A DNA stretch of 29,685 bases from Paramecium sonneborni (Eukaryota > Ciliophora > Oligohymenophorea > Peniculida > Parameciidae). The translations under genes were made by a program, and so were the position numbers. This document shows positions 9,195-23,023 of this stretch, one piece after another (within the stretch, counting starts at the first letter, position 1; each line of letters begins with the position of its first letter). Under the pieces are notes generated by a model. It searched no databases and had not been told where the DNA came from. It saw only the letters and a program-made list of their open reading frames with translations. Location: contig CAJJDN010000300.1 of NCBI GenBank assembly GCA_905182985.1, positions 1-29,685 on the forward strand, given 5' to 3'.

Positions 9195-12100
9195 TCATAA
9201 ATACAAATGTGTCAATTAAAATTTATGCAGGAATTAACTCTAAAATAATATATTAATAATATTACTATCTAATATATACATAATCTCTGAATCTTATAGC
9301 ATAAAATTTCTTAAAATAAGTTCTTCCCCATAAAATATTCTAGGAAGTCTTTTTCTTGTTTCATTTGGCTTTTCATCGAAAAAATTAGCTGTATTTTTTA
9401 CTCCTTCTGTAGTTTTACTAACTAAATCCAAAGCTCCTGTAACCGGTTTGATTACTAAACCTGCTAATCCTTTTGAAACTCCCTTAAAAAAACCTCCTAC
9501 TCCTTCTTTTTCAGCTCCCTAATAAGGTTGAGTAACAAGTCCAGCTATACCATAACCAACTCCTGAAAAAAGACTTACCATCCCATATCCAAGACCATGA
9601 ACAACTGTTTTAGCCTTTTTTGCATTTTATAATTATCTTTATTACAAATACTCATCATCCATTGATAATTATGATATACCTGAGGCTACACTTCCAGTTA
9701 TTTTGCTAACAGAATTAAATGTACCAGAAACTACACCTTTTGTTAATGATCCTACTCCTTTGACTATTCCTAAACCTCCTTCTAAAGGTCCTTAAACAAA
9801 TCCATCATAAGGCATCTCAAATAAATCTTGGAAACCTTCCTAAACATTTTCAATCAATCCTATTGGATTCCCCAATAAATCAATTGAACCTGCCAACTTA
9901 TATAAATTTGAAAATATAGTGTCTTTATAATTTTATAACATTTTATTTTACAATTACTCCCAAGTGGTAAAACAATTGCTCATTGCATAACCTTTAATTG
10001 TCATGCCTACTTCATCACAATTGATAGCTTAATTAGCAGCTGATTTGAAATATTCTTTGTTATTTTTTTTTTCAACTTTCTAAAATGAAAGTTTTAATTT
10101 TAGAGGATAAAATTATAAATTATCAAAAAAACATAATTATTGTTTTAAACTTATTTCTTTTTACCATATTCGTAATTCTTTCATATTTTATTCTTCAATC
10201 CATTTTAAAGATTTTAGGTAACTTTCCAATTCACAAAAAGTTCCTTCAGTTATTTTAACAGAAATAGGTTGAATAGCTAATTTAACTGTTTCAAAATAAT
10301 TAATAAAATTTATTTGATGTGCCCTTTTTAACAAAGCATTCATAAATGGAATATTTTATTTTTCATTTTATTATGTAACAAAAACTGGATATGTGCAGCG
10401 AAAATATTAATTATTATCTATTTATAAATCTTAAATTTTCATTTATATAGTTTCCAATACATCAGTAATTTAAATAAATTCTATTTTCTAAATAGAAATA
10501 TTAAGCAATTCTTCTCTTGGATGAGAATTTATAATTGATATATTCAATTTAGGTATTAGAACACTAAATTAAGTGAGAATATTATCGTAATTCAATTTTT
10601 TTTTAAGTATCTCATTATTTGAAATAATGACTATCATTTATCTTTAATCTAATGAAAATTAAGTATTTAAATAGAAAATTTCATCATCAGCCATCTTATA
10701 TTAACGGGTTTGATCCGAATTAACTAATTCAACTTTCACAAAATCAGAGAATTATCCATTTTGATATAATTCTAAAGTAATCGTTCTATGATAGCCAGGA
10801 TTATCTAAGGAATAATCAACACTACCTCCATTTGGTAGATTTGTTTTGATAAATTCATTCAATTCCTAAATTTCAGTTTGATAAAAACAAATATCATATT
10901 TTAATTTATTAATTATTTTATAGAGTGGTTTTTGAGTACATTCTTGTACTATTATATATTTAATTTTATCCCCTTCCATACAATTTATACTTAAATAATC
11001 CATCAACTACCCTTTAGAATTTCTTAAAGGCAAAGCAATATTACCTTACATTCCATCTGAGATCGCTCCACTACATAAATCTTTTATCTTAAATTTTAAA
11101 AATTTTGAGCCTTAAGTTTTTCTCCAAAAATATGGAAATCTAGCGTTAGGCATTAAAAACATTTCTTAATTACAACGATCTTAAAATATAGTAAGATTTG
11201 TTTTTAATTTATTAACAATAACAATTCTGGGATTTAGGTTAATTATTTTTTTTTAACTTATATTGTGCACTATGATTGTCTAAACATCAATTATGACATC
11301 CATATAACCATTTTCTCTTGGAATCTAAACTAGAAATGATCCATTTATTTTTGTATCAATAGGCTAAGATAATTATTTGGCTATTTATTCTTGATTGCAT
11401 TCTTCAAAAGTAACAACTAAATTATCAATAGAATTAACAATTTATAAGCATCCATCCTCTCTTAATTTATCATCATTTTAATCAGTTATTTAAAATATTG
11501 GTTAACCAGGTTGGTAAATCAATTATTTCTATTAATTAAGTGTATAAAAAAAAATATCTAATCCTAATGAATTCTATATCGTTAATCCTCCATCTACTCC
11601 AATTGTAATTAATCCGTCTCCATCTTATAAAGGAATTAATTCAAGAATTAATTCTAAACCAAGAAAATCTCTAATTACAAAATTCTTAGATTATGAGAAT
11701 TTATCATTTATTTCTATATATTCAGATCTTTAAAATCCTGGTAATTTAATTTTAAATTTTAAGCCTTTGCTTAATTATGAATTTGATATCTTTAAAATTT
11801 GACCTGGCTATATTCTAAAAAGATCCTCAATACTAAAACAAATATCAATAGGCAAAAGTAATAAGTTTCTAATGGCAAAAGGGCAAACAAATTTAATTTC
11901 TAATGGTAAAGTTGTCAAAGCAGGTTGATTAACTCGTAAAATTAAACAAGGAGTATTAATAAATAAATTATAATTGCCATTTTTTATTATAAGTTTTTAA
12001 ATATCCATTGCTTAAGACCAAACTCCTTCATTTGAATATTTAATTTATAATAATGATTATTCATATCCTAATGGAATGTATTTTTAATCATTATTTTATA

Positions 12101-15100
12101 CAATTAAATTTAAATATTATTATGTTAGTTTATTTGCCAACTTGATTTCTACATTTTATTCACTATTATTAAGAAATAATATATTTGAACTAATAGTCAT
12201 TATTTTTTATTAATCTAAAGTCTATAATCTAATTAAAACTTAGGTTTGTTTATTAAGCATTCCTATCTTGTATTCAATCAATTTTGATTCATCTTTATTT
12301 TTTGAAAAAGTTAAATTATTGATTTCTTTGAATTGAAATTGAGGAGATCTTATAAAAATTGAAAACACTCTTTTTTCCAATTTATCTGCATATTTTAATC
12401 CATATTACTAATTTGCTGAAACAATTACTGTATCCATTTTTTTTTATGTCTTATTAATTATAGTTAATTCTATTTCAAATCCAGTTTGATTATCAATTAT
12501 ATATGGAGACATACAAACAACTTTTTCAATAGCAGATTATACTATAGAACTATTCCTAGAAATTCTAGAAGGAGAACGCTATTTTATTTGAATGCTCGAT
12601 TCAACATTTTTTATTGACTACTCCCATCTTTTTTACAATTCTATCAATTATTTAATGTTTTCTTTTGTAAAATTGATATTCATTGGTAATTCACTTGATT
12701 CATTTACAACAATTGAAGTAAAGTCCTAAGGATTACCTTTATCATCTTTTGAATGATCGCTTAGAATAACTAAAGGTTCAATGAAAGGTTCCCAAGCACC
12801 AATATCAAGATTAAAAAATTGAGCTTAAAATATTGTTTGCCAATTCATAATATATTTCCTTCTTTTTGTAAAACTCATTTGATAATCTTTAATAATAAAT
12901 TAAAATAATGGCACAGGACTTTCATTAAAAGATACTAAAACCATTTCAGCTTAATAAATTTAGACATTAGCTAATACTAAGTTATCTTCATTTTATTTAT
13001 GTTATTTCGTTGCTTATTGCTTTTCAAATTATTTTTTTTAGAATAAATATGTCGCAAAAATAGGTGTAAGATCTTCATATGAAATTTGAATATTTAAATT
13101 ATCTATCGAAAAATCAAGTTATGCTTGATTCTCTTATTGATTTAATCCTATAAATGCAAACATAGGCAACACTATATGTCTTTTTGCTACATCATCAAAA
13201 CTATACTCTAGTAATTCGTTTTGTGGACATAAAAATACTTCCAAATTAGTGATCGTTAGTTTATGAGATATGCTATTTTTAGTTTTTTCTAAAATAAAAT
13301 TTATACCCCCTCTTTAAACAAGATTCTCTCTTGCATTTTCATTTGGATAGACAATAATACCTCTCCAATTTATCACTGTAATTTATTTTTTAAAAATCAT
13401 CAATTCCTCAGGTGGAAAACAATTATCATCTAACTCTATAAAATTTAAAATCTGTAATAAAGCTTCGCTATAAGCAAAACATATAGTATTTTCAAAATCA
13501 ACTATAAGTTCTTTTGAATTGGTTGATATGATATAATCTATTTTACATTCAAAACCTGGAGTTTATTATCTGCCTTGCTTTTTAAATGAAGTTTCTGTTA
13601 AATATTCGTAAGGCTAATAAAATTGTAAAATAATTTCTTATTAATTGTTTTGATCCTCCTAACTTCCGACAAGAAAATTATTAAGTTAATCGATAACAAA
13701 TTTTTAACAATACATATTAATAATTTTATTTTAATTTTATGTAAGAAATGCCTCAATTTATGTTGATTTAAATTACATTTTAATCCCTTAATCTATAATT
13801 TTTAGAGTAAAATTTTAAAAATAAAATAATGCTCTTATCTCTACAGGATTAAATTTTGAGTATATATGATAATCATGGATAAATAATTAATCTTGTTAAT
13901 CATTAGTTAACAAATTAAAAGATAAAATTGTTATCAAGAGTAAAAAATCCTTTTTAGTTAATTCAACCTCTAATTCTGGCATGTAGCTCTTGATTTCATA
14001 GTTATTTCTAATATTTAAACAAAATAATTGTTTCATTTCATTTTCAAATATTAATTTATATTAAGTGAGCTTAAAATTATTTTTTTTAGATTTAATTAAA
14101 TCGTTGATTGCTAATTCAATATTATTTATTACTAAAGTTCCTTCATCTACCCAAATTGGTAACTTTTCGCTTGTATTATTTTATCTTTCTGGTTCTTAAA
14201 TTTAAGAATTTGAATAAGTTAAATTATTAATAATAAAAGATATTTTATCCATATCTTAATATTACTTTCTGATATTTATTGTTACATTCTTCAATTCATA
14301 TTTCGATTTCATAAATTAAGGATTCATAAAAGAATTAAACAATTATTCTATAGTACCGCAAACAAGTTTAGATTTTTCTTTTCCATCATTCATAATCACT
14401 TAAGAAGGATTCTAAATAAGTTAAATTATTTAAATGAATAAATAATTTTAAAATCTATTTATTTGTTGATGTTAATATTCAAAAATAGCATTATTAATTG
14501 AGAAAATGCTAAATGTAGTTGTAATCTCATTTTAATCTATCAAATAGTCTTTATTATAATTAGCATATTCATAAGAAATTTGATTTAGGTTAACAATTTC
14601 AATTGGATTAATTTATTTTAATGTAAAAGGGTAATTTGTTATATCGAAAACTTTTAACTATGCTAATTTTCCCATCATAAATTTACAGTTTTAAGTGAAC
14701 TCTACTTCGTGTGTTAAATCATCAACTTTAATATACCCTAATTGAATATGTGATTATCTATGTATTAAATTTACTTATGCTTATTCTATTTTTAAGGCTA
14801 TTTTTTACACAGATTCAATAGAAAAACTATTAAAAAATTCCTTTATTTAAGTAATATTCTTTTCAACAGCTTATTTAGATATTAACATGTTTATATGTTT
14901 TGAAAATTCATTATTATAACATCTTTTTGTTTATTAGTTCAATAATTAATCTAACTTATGCTGAAAAATTGAATCACTTGATTCTCCCTATAAAACTAAG
15001 GATGCTTCCTCATCCTCTAAATTTATTGCATCAATACCGAAAGCTTAAGTCCCTAGTTTTCTTAATTATTAAAAGGATAAGTAACTGTCAGGTTTCCAGT

Positions 15101-17843
15101 TTAAAATAAACTGTCCAATATTTAAAGTTGTTTATGAACAATTATGTAAGATTTCATTTTCTATTGTAAGAAACGCATCCTTAAATTTTGGTTCTTTTCT
15201 AATTAAATATTAAAGGTCAGCATTTTCAAATTTATAAACTAGGTCTATAATTTCAAGATCTCCCAATATTATTGTATTATTAAATTTATTTGTTTATTTA
15301 TGAGATTTATAATATACATCTTCTAGTTTGAGAGAGTAAAGACATTGATTAGCTTTAATTAAATTTAAATTAAAGAGGGATAATTTTAATTAAACTTACA
15401 TTAAAGATTAATCCATTTAATTCATTTAAAAACTTCCGTCTTCTTTAAATTCATCTAAAATATTTGTCAGCTCTTTTGACAACTTCTCATCTATTTTCAA
15501 ATACCAGTTTTGATTGTTCTACAGAATCATGCATTCTTAATTTTCTATTAAAGTAGCTCCTTTCAATAAAATTCTATCTTCCCATTTTAAGTCATGTTCT
15601 TTTTGATAACAATATAAATAAGATCCTGAAACAATAGCAAATCTCTTTGTCCATAAATAATTTATTTTCCTTGTCATTTCTCCTTTATATTTTGAATTTT
15701 TTACAATCTATTATTTCTCTTTTGTTAGTTTTTTTAATTTCTCTTCTTCACTCTTTTCAGGAAAAATTTATTTGTCTATAGTTGATATTTCCTTCTAAAT
15801 TTCTTCAGTTAAAGTAATTGAAACAGGGGGCACAATACCACTTAAAATTAGTCTTGGTTTATCAGGATGCTCTAAAGCTCCTTTCATTCTCTCAATAGAA
15901 AATTATAAAGATAACTTTTACAGTATATCTAATTAATTTGACTTTAAATTGAGATTTGTTATTGAAAGTGTATAATAATCATAGTATTTTGAATCTTTTT
16001 CACTTTGAATACTAAGGTTGCCTAAATCAAAAATAATATTATTTAAAATGATTCTAGGGCTTGCTATGAGAACAAATAATTCTAACCTATATTAACTGTT
16101 CATTACTTAATCAAGTCTGGCTGCTGTTTGATTACCTACTTAATTTAATTTTTCTTATGCTGCTATCTGAACCACATTCTCTAAAATACCCTCAATATTA
16201 AAAAAATTATTCCATTTACGTATTATATCATTGTTATATTTACATTCTATAGGTTCTACTTAAATCATCATTGATGCATCCTCTTCAAAATTTTTAGGAT
16301 TTTTTTTAAAGTGAATTTTCAAAAACTAATCAATTTTATTCATTTCATGTTATTTATAGCAAAAAGGTAATGTATCATCTTTAATTATTAAATCAAGATT
16401 TAAACTTTGCAATTTAAAAATCACATCGAAACTCTAATTGACCCTTGTTTCTGATGAGCATTACATTCCTTAAAAGGTTATTTATAATCCATCTCCTTAA
16501 TTATCAATCTTTAGTCTTCCCTTGTTTAATTGAAATGAAAATTAATATTCTAAAGCTTCGTCAGGCCTATTCATTACCTTCTATCTTTCCTCTTAAAATA
16601 TTTAATCAATTGACTTATTTATTGCTACAATCTCTTCTTCATTAAGAAAGATTTCTTAAGCTTATTTTTTATCAGATTTCCACCATGCTGTTTCTTTTTT
16701 TATTTTATCTGTTGTAGCCTTTGTAATCCTAGCTTCTTTAATTAGTGATCTGGCAGAGATTTAGACCCAATCTAGTAATAAATTATAATCTACAACTCTT
16801 ATAATTTAAAAAAAAATTTCCTTTTCTTGTTGCTCTAAATGATCAATACCATGCTATTACACGAGAGGAAATAAAATAACAAACTTTTATTAAAACTAAT
16901 TTGCTTCTGAAACTTAACTTAGTTATTTTTTTCTTTGTAACCATAATACTTTTGAATATGTAGAACATTACTCAAAAAAATGTACAAACTGTTAAAATTG
17001 CATCTATTGAACGATTAGATTTATTTCGTCTAGATATAGTTTCATATCTTTTAATGCTTCTTAAGAGTTTGCTTCATTTTAAATTACTTTCATTTCTGCA
17101 TTAATTACTATTATAAATTAACAATGCTCTTTTGCTTCTAAGTTTTATTTTAAAATTCTTTCTTCCATAAATTTATTATATTCCACTAACTAATTATCTG
17201 TTTAACGCTCACTTTAAATATTCCAATAAATGGCTAAATTTTTCAATTAAAATAACTTATTCATACTAGCATTTTGTATTTCTGACCTATCTATATAACT
17301 TCTCTGCCAATATTAATTTGTTGTAAAAATATCAAGTATCTCTAAAGTTATACCCCAGTTGTACATTGCCTCATATCGAATATGGATATTAATAATTTTA
17401 AGTTAAATATTATCCATAATTTTTAAAGCCATTTTATCTAAATAACCCTTATCTTTTTATTCACTTTTCTTTTTCTTAATACCTCTTTTCAAACACTTCT
17501 AACAGTAACTTGTTAAAGCCTCCATTTTTTTCAACAAGACTCTATTATCATCAAAATGCCATTCAGATAGCGGAATTAATGTAACAAAAACATTCTCAAT
17601 TGTGATTTCAACAGGTGCGCTAGTAATTTTTTTCCAAGGAATTTTAATTGTTAATCTTCCAATACTGCTTTTGCTTAATTGTATTGGTAATTCCAACATT
17701 TCAATAATATCTGCTTTTAGATTCACATTTTCTATAACCATATTTCCACTCCATACTCCTAATTTTAAATTATTTTTATCTAGTCCACTGATGAACTTCC
17801 CAAAATATTAAATCAATACTTTTTCTAATATTTTCTCAAACAT
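9195..17843 (-). CDS. VPS13: VPS13-family intermembrane lipid-transfer protein
   Basis: The ATG at 17843 and the TGA at 9197-9195 are in the same frame, 2882 codons apart, with no in-frame TGA among the many sites I checked; no intron is needed. The N-terminal chorein domain (about residues 1-115) reads MFEKILEKVLIQYFGKFISG, then LKLGVWSGNMVIENVNLK and IGRLTIKIPWKKI. Next are KIINIHIRYEA and KLFQLKNLAIYWN, typical of the VPS13 N-terminus. Around residues 2180-2430 lies the adaptor-binding/SHR-BD region (RFPYFWRKT, NGGSVDYSLDNPGYH). The C-terminus (about 2655-2815) has GSIDLLGNPIGLIENV, KGVGSLTKGVVSGTFNSVSK, LSMDDEYLQQRQ and GAEKEGVGGFFKGVSKGLAG, the ATG2-C/DH-like part. VPS13 proteins are rod-shaped bridges at membrane contact sites that carry bulk phospholipid. 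Size is normal for the family (about 3000). The last 40 residues have no family match, so the 3' end is less sure; a 40-nt GT...AG there could be an intron. Confidence 0.95.
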
Positions 17844-18426
17844 TTGATTAATTAATAAAGACTATATAATTATAATATGCTAATAAATTAATGAAGAAAC
17901 CTTTTTTGAGGAAAATTTTTTAATTTAAAATTCATTTTCATGAAAGAATTAGAAAAGTGTTTTTGTTCTTTAACGAATATAATATTAAACTATTTTTTGG
18001 ATTGTTTAAGCCCCAGTTTACAAAAGATGCTTTCAAATTTCCAATGTTAAAGATTGAAAATCAGAAAATACAAACAATTTTTCCTAAATAAAATTGATTG
18101 ATAAAAGAAAATTTTTAGCATTATCAGTTCCGATCTAAGTTATTATTTTTTTTTTTTATTTTTTATTAATAATAAAAATACTTTATAAAGTGAGTAATCA
18201 AAAAAGTTAATGTTATTTAAAAAAATGATTAAAAATTTTGAAATTGTTAATATAGTATTTGAGAATGCCCAAATGACAATAGATTTTAATCTATTTATAA
18301 TAATATCAAATTCAAAAAAAAAATAATAATTAAATTTATTTTTTATTTAATAGAAGATTTTTCTACTTTAAATTTAGATTCTAAAATTTTTCACATTCAA
18401 ACTGTTTAATTTAGAGTGAAATTTTA
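17844..18426. other. AT-rich region upstream of VPS13, no gene seen
   Basis: Extremely A/T-rich DNA includes a T12 run at 18146-18157 followed by more T-rich sequence, and an A-rich stretch near 18315. It should hold the VPS13 promoter and 5' UTR. No recognisable coding or RNA feature is seen. Confidence 0.4.
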
Positions 18427-19013
18427 AAGTCTGGTTGTTTAATTTGTGAATTCTAAATAAATAGAAAACTTACCGATAAATAAAGTGTTTATAAGAATGG
18501 ATATTTTGAAGATGAAGATTAAGATTGTCGTTCTTGGTATGAATTAGAATAATAAAAATAAAATCTACCAGATTTAAAAAGAGAATTATAAAATAAATGA
18601 GGCAAAGATTACGAAGAAATCCATAAATAAACTTCTTGAATTGATTGTCTTTTTTCTTGTTCAACTTTTTCATAACCATTATTTCATATAACTGTATTCT
18701 TTTTAATCAAGAGATGTTAGCCTTCAATAATTAGCAAACCAATCTAATTCGTATTGTTATTATTCTTATAATTTGAACAATTACTATTTATGTATATTTT
18801 GTGAATCTATTAGTTAAATAAATGAAAATTAAGAATGCATTTGGATAAGGATTTAGATTAAAGATGTGTTCTGGATGATGGAAATATTAATAAAAATAAT
18901 GGGAATATAATCAAAATAATGAAAATTCTGATCTAAATTATGGAAATAATAATTAAAATGAAATAGAATCTGATGATGAATGTTCTATCATATATCTATT
19001 ATATCAATGCTGA
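18427..19013 (+). pseudogene. Possible decayed Cys-containing protein fragments
   Basis: In one frame, codons from 18427 to the TGA at 18598 read like protein (KSGCLICEFQINRKLTDK, then EDEDQDCRSWYELEQQ). The frame after the TGA stays open a little (GKDYEEIHKQTS). Farther on, other frames give NSYCYYSYNLNNYYLCIFCE, QINENQECIWI and an Asn-rich piece ending ESDDECSIIYLLYQC at 19013. Spaced Cys residues and acidic patches suggest the remains of a Cys-rich, perhaps extracellular, protein, broken by frameshifts and a TGA. With a single stop codon in AT-rich DNA, open frames arise easily by chance, so this is tentative and no function is assigned. Confidence 0.25.
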
Positions 19014-21695
19014 GTGTAGAATTTATTTATAATAATTTAATTGATTATCTCTTTTCTATTTATGATTTAGGTGATAGATGCATATTTCAAAATTATTAAT
19101 TCATATAGCTTCACAGGATAACTACAATAAGAAAACCTTTATATGGTATTATTTTACATATTAATTCAACTATTATTCAAAGAAAATACTTAGCTTTTCT
19201 TTCGCTTTTTACAGTGAAATTTAAATTTATAGTTTCAAAACTTTTATTTTTATAATAAAAGATTACTATATTAAATTAACTATTAGAAGGAGTAATAAAG
19301 CATATAAATTTGTATTATTCTAAATCAAAGCCAAAAGAAGAATCTATATAAAAATTTAAATAAAATTGCTTAAAATTAAATCATTAGGCAATCCTAATTT
19401 ACTTTGATTTCAAGATTATTGACAAATAATAAATTGTCATTCGTTATAAGAAGGATTTAATTGTGTAGTTATTTTTATTTTTGAAATCAAAGTTATCATT
19501 TTCCCTAATTTTTGAGAATAGCACCCTTTATCTAAAAAGAGTTCAATATAGCGTTTAAAGATTAAAATCTTTCCAAATGATCTATTCATCCAAATTTAGA
19601 ATCCATAAATGTTCTTATAGCATCCTATTGTATATTCTCACACATAATGAGTTTAAAGGATTTACTCTTTGTTATTTTGTCAAAACCATCAGATGTTAAC
19701 CAATAAAAACTATATCTACTAATTTATAGATAGATGTACATGCTTCAGATAAATAATAACAAATTCTATCAATCATGATATATTAATATAAGCTTTGTTT
19801 AAAACAATTGATACCAAAGTATTTCATTTTATTTGGTTTTATATAAAATTTTTAACTTGTCTTTTAATTAGTTATCAATCAAAAAGCGCCAATGCATCTA
19901 AGATCGTACTTTTATTTTGGAGGTGAACCTATTTTCTACATATATAATTGATTATATCCTATTATAAAGATTATATTAGAAGGGGATATAATCAATAAAA
20001 TAGAATTAATTTAATTATTTAATTAAACATCTAAAGAAAATACAATCTTGTGTTGAAAGCATCATTAAATTATCTGAAATGTGTCCTTTATATCATAATA
20101 GCTATTTTCATTTTTATGAACATAGTAATAACTAATAATTATTAAATGAAGATTAATAGCATATTGCGCAAAAGATGACCAAAAATTACGATGGATTTTT
20201 CAATATCAATTTTCATACTTTGTATAATTAGATGATTAAACTTGCTTCTTGAGTTAATGATTCATATATAAATTTTGAGTTATAAATAAGGAGGCTTATC
20301 ACTTTTAATTGGAATACAAGAATAAATAACTATTTATAATGTTGATTCAAAAGTAGTTTATATTTTCAATTAAATAAAGCTGCATTTAAATATTATTGTT
20401 ATAAACAATTAAATGTTTAATTAAGATATCTGAGATTTAATTAATTTTATTATCATTTTTCACAATCAGCTTAATGCTTAGGAAATAATTAACAACTCTC
20501 GATATGATTTAATTTCTTAAATTCCATGGTTTATTTTTAATTACATTTAAATAAATTTTATTTTATTGTTGACTTCGGGACTTAAAAATTTTAATTACAA
20601 TATTTTTAAACTAAACATTAAATGAATCAAGGAATTCGATATTACTCACCTAATTGATAAAAACATGATATTATTCTATCCAATAATTACCAAAAATACC
20701 AAATTACAATGATTTTAAAAATTAAATTTTTCATAATAAAAACGTAAAAATTGCTCTAAACGAAATTATTTTAGAGAAGAAATTTCGAAAAATAATGCTG
20801 ATTAATCAGAATAAGATCAATTAAATTTTAATGTATAAGTTTAAATTAATTTAGATGATTATTACTAAGTTAATGCTTGAAAAATAATAGTATTATTGAA
20901 TACTTTTTTACTAGCTGTCATTAAGTCTCAATATTGATAACCTTATTTAATTTTCAAACAAATCTTTAACATTTTGTAATCAACAAAAAAATGAAATGAA
21001 TATTTCTTAACCATACTGAATTAGCTTCTTTAATTCGTTTATGTAGTGATTTTCATAGCCATATACCCATATATACATAATTTAGAAAAAATTATCCTTG
21101 ACTTTCTAATAAAGTTTTTCTTACTATTACTTAGTAGTTCTAATTAAATTCAAATATAGATGTAGATTATTTAAAAATTAAGATATATTCGTATAGAGCT
21201 ACTTTCAAAAGTTGTTTTACTCTTGCTGATAATTAAGTTTAGACTACCCTATATTCAAATAAAATAAGTATTTTGTATTATTTACTAAAGAATACTATTT
21301 AATTATTATATTCTCTATTTGCTTGCATGAACTTTTTTTATCTGTTTTTTTTAGTATGGATGTGGAATTTCAATTATTCTTTATTTTGTAAAATTTAAAT
21401 TCTTAATAAGCTATTTTTAAAGTAATAACTATTCAAGATTAATTTTCAAGCGAATTTTAATCAACCTATTAACTATTAATTAAATAAGGCGTATATTCTA
21501 TGAAAACGCATTGAAAAGTTTATTTAGTCTACATTATTTTTGGGTAACACAGGGAATTTTATCAATAAAATTATAAAATGAAAGATTAATATGTGGTTAA
21601 TAAAATGAAAAAATTCTAATTTTAATCAAAATTAAGTAAATTTAATATTTCCATTTCTTAAAGTTAGTTTATAATATTACTTCTTCAATCAACTT
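19014..21695. other. 2.7 kb AT-rich region with no recognised gene
   Basis: Nothing here matches a family I know. The longest plus-strand open frame under the ciliate code spans about 18980-19951 (some 320 codons; it includes SYFYFGGEPIFYIYN near its end). At this base composition TGA occurs only about once per 60 codons, so a gap of this length is expected about once across all frames of the desert and is not by itself evidence of a gene. No tRNA, tandem repeat or conserved motif was seen. Confidence 0.4.
19947..19996. repeat. 13-bp perfect inverted repeat (stem-loop)
   Basis: ATTGATTATATCC at 19947-19959 is the exact reverse complement of GGATATAATCAAT at 19984-19996, separated by 24 nt. 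It could form a hairpin. In DNA this AT-rich chance palindromes are common, but the four G/C pairs in the stem make it somewhat notable. No function is assigned. Confidence 0.5.
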
Positions 21696-22064
21696 ATGTT
21701 AATATTTAAATTAATTTTTTCAAATTGGTACTATAGCTTTTTAGCTCTATTACCAAATGAGGATGAAATTATTGAATTTTCAGAATCATTAAACAAGAGA
21801 AATCTAATTGAAACTTTGATAAATAAAAAGATTATCATGTATAAGAGTATTCAAAAATACTTGAATAATAAAATAATCCCATATATTTAATTATTTATCT
21901 AACTAAAAAAATTAATATAGAGTTAAAGAAAAGTCAATATTAATAATGTTTATTTATCAAATTCAATAAATGTAAATAATAATACTTACATCAAGACATT
22001 AACTTAAATAAATATCATCGTTTATGGTGCCATTATTGATTAAATAAATTAAAAATTTTCCTGA
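21696..22064 (+). CDS. Unrecognised small open frame, possibly a gene fragment
   Basis: The frame from ATG 21696 to TGA 22062 encodes about 122 residues (ciliate code). The first 64 codons contain no TAA/TAG either. The stretch LALLPNEDEIIEFSESLNKR looks more protein-like (acidic and polar helix) than surrounding translations; the second half is Asn/Ile-rich. I recognise no domain. It may be an exon or relic of a larger decayed gene in this gene-poor region. Confidence 0.25.
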
Positions 22065-22336
22065 GAATTATTTTATCATTAAAAAATAAATTAAAATCTG
22101 ATTAAAAATGAAAAATAAACAAAGGTCTAGATGATCAATATTTATTCATGAGTTAAATACTCTCTTAAATAATAATAAATGGGAAAAATTAATTAAGATC
22201 ATAATAAATAATTTTGGAATTATTAATTAATATTAATAGATAAGTAATCTCATTTATTCAGTTACTCAAATGTATCTATCCGTGTTTTTATCCACCCTAA
22301 TGGTTTCTATAAGGCTTTTCTTGCATACTTGACACT

Positions 22337-22543
22337 ATGGTTTCTTCCATAGAGGTTGAAATCCTTCGATTGTTTGGATTTAGAAGGAAGTCTTGCAGAT
22401 ATGCATTGATTGCATCAGATTCTCAACATTTATTTATTATAGAACAATTTAATCCGTATTCTATTCAAGTAGAAATTTTAATGATAATATATTTAAAATT
22501 TAGAAAAGATAAAAATTATAAAAAACTTAAAATAATTTTATGA
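22337..22543 (+). CDS. Unrecognised small open frame (68 aa)
   Basis: It starts at the ATG and ends at TGA. The 5' half has higher GC content than its surroundings and a varied composition (SSIEVEILRLFGFRRKSCRY, then ALIASDSQHLFIIEQFNP), which suggests descent from real coding sequence. The last 20 residues degrade to Lys/Ile-rich noise. No family is recognised and neither neighbouring fragment shares its frame. Confidence 0.22.
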   Translation: MVSSIEVEILRLFGFRRKSCRYALIASDSQHLFIIEQFNPYSIQVEILMIIYLKFRKDKNYKKLKIIL

Positions 22544-22714
22544 AAAAGAAAATATTAAATTTTAAGGCACCCAGGGAATCTTAAAATTAATTAAAATAAA
22601 ATTTTTATTAAGATTTTCAGAGTAAACAAAAAAAGGCGGAAATGATTAATAATTATTTTTTCTCAAGCATACATCTAAACTAAAATTTAAATTTAAACAT
22701 TCAGATATTATCAG

Positions 22715-23023
22715 TTGTTAGATCTTGAATTAAATTATTTGCATAGTATCACTAGGAGATATATTAAAAATTTAACTGGTTTCATAGAAAAAGTTATTGA
22801 AACATCACTATTAGCAGTTAATTGTGCTTTAATCATACCCGAAAAAATTGATTTGATTACGTATTTACTTCAAATTGATGGTATTAGAAATGCCTACAGT
22901 AGCATTGTAAGGGGTTATTTCAACTATCTCATATAATTATATAAAAAATATATTGATGTACTTCAAATCAGAAATTTACTACATTACTAATAGGAGAGCA
23001 CTATTTATAATTCTAAATTTTGA
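22715..23023 (+). CDS. Unrecognised open frame, likely partial or decayed
   Basis: Under the ciliate code the frame is open from before 22690 to the TGA at 23021. There is no ATG near its 5' end, so it is probably an internal fragment. The best part reads LLDLELNYLHSITRRYIKN, SLLAVNCALIIPEKIDLITY and IDGIRNAYSSIVRGYFNYL, with mixed hydrophobic and charged residues suggesting helices. I considered a dynamin-like stalk but the match is not convincing. A faintly similar string (LLEFIEIIVEKSLLLMI) occurs at about 23080-23130 before a TGA. Confidence 0.25.

Noticed and set aside
14900..17811. Plus-strand ATG-initiated open frames at 14900-15109, 16445-16645 and 17602-17811
   Set aside because: They lie antisense inside the VPS13 coding frame, whose translation matches the family; they are shadows.
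18470..18679. Minus-strand 69-codon frame rich in Ile, Phe and Leu
   Set aside because: It is antisense to a more protein-like plus-strand frame; its hydrophobic composition is what AT-rich DNA gives by chance.
19140..19951. BEACH/LamG-type protein because of SYFYFGGEP near 19900
   Set aside because: Only one short string resembles the lectin-like motif; no BEACH domain or other supporting motif lies in frame, and the open frame length is compatible with chance.
22330..22375. tRNA-like B box (GGTTGAAATCC)
   Set aside because: Two mismatches to the consensus, no A box at the right spacing, and no cloverleaf arms could be paired.
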